Below are positions 4,993 to 5,010 of a stretch of 5,010 nt of DNA, in pieces. Source of the stretch: Acidobacteriota bacterium (lineage in GTDB: Bacteria; Acidobacteriota; Blastocatellia; Pyrinomonadales; Pyrinomonadaceae); NCBI GenBank assembly GCA_003222855.1, contig QHXH01000496.1, positions 1 through 5,010 on the forward strand, in the 5' to 3' direction. Made by a program: the position numbers and the translations under genes. Each line of letters opens with the position of its first letter. The first letter of the stretch is position 1. The notes under the pieces are model-generated. The model did no database searches. It was not told where the DNA came from and saw nothing but the letters and a program-made list of their open reading frames with translations.

Positions 4993-5010
4993 AAGGGAGA
5001 AATGAAATGA
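4993..5010 (+). promoter_or_regulatory. Ribosome binding site and start codon of a gene running off the right edge
   Basis: The purine run aagggaga (4993-5000) is followed after six bases by ATG at 5007-5009, good Shine-Dalgarno spacing. A nearer ATG at 5002 is followed by AAA TGA and would give only two codons, so 5007 is the likelier start. Only one codon is visible, so the product is unknown. The gap 4898-4992 has a small GCGG-CGAG-CCGC hairpin (4945-4956) without a T-tract and no clear promoter. Position after the sigma/anti-sigma pair makes this gene a candidate target of that sigma factor, but that is inference. Confidence 0.55.

Noticed and set aside
4968..4995. ECF-type -35 'ggaagtt' ahead of the last gene
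   Set aside because: A -10 at normal spacing would fall in the ribosome binding site at 4993-5000, leaving no leader; no matching -10 motif seen.

Overview
The window looks like an ordinary chromosomal segment of an Acidobacteriota bacterium, most likely close to the Blastocatellia/Pyrinomonadales group. This assignment is inferred from gene families, not from a database search. The signs are the C-terminus of an Oar-like TonB-dependent barrel, an acidobacterial-type VWFA-related secreted protein, an ECF sigma/RskA-type anti-sigma pair, moderately high GC, and GC-rich palindromic repeats between genes.

Layout, left to right. Bases 1-317 hold the 3' end of an outer-membrane TonB-dependent receptor-like protein (+). 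Convergent to it at 355-1044 (-) is endonuclease III (nth), with the catalytic Lys/Asp and the 4Fe-4S cysteine loop intact. Behind nth is a compact array of small perfect hairpins (1037-1134). It contains the upstream candidate nth start codon, and it directly abuts the stop codon of the next gene, a 101-residue DUF962/Mpo1-like membrane protein (1136-1441, -). The divergent gap 1442-1717 is mostly a ~149-bp palindromic element (1492-1640) with 24-bp imperfect terminal inverted repeats (17 bp perfect).

The central locus (1718-3517, +) reads as one secreted VWA protein split in two by an in-frame TAG at 2771. The N-terminal half has a signal peptide, a beta-rich DUF4097-like region and a charged linker. 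The C-terminal half is a VWA domain with a complete MIDAS motif. The family-typical stretch between the conserved 'DxDF' and the VWA domain is missing exactly at the stop, which suggests a small in-frame deletion.

Next come an ECF sigma factor (3624-4064, +) and an RskA-like anti-sigma factor (4064-4897, +). They overlap by one base (TAATG) and should be translationally coupled. Sigma region 2.1 is encoded in frame upstream of the first usable start codon (TTG 3624), so the 5' end of the sigma gene is unusual or damaged. The window ends with a good Shine-Dalgarno sequence and the ATG of a further + strand gene (5007), which may be a target of the sigma factor.

I see no CRISPR array, transposase, tRNA or rRNA, and no convincing evidence of a wholly new system. 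The most interesting points are the broken VWA gene, the start-less sigma gene next to it, and the two different palindromic repeat elements pressed against gene ends.
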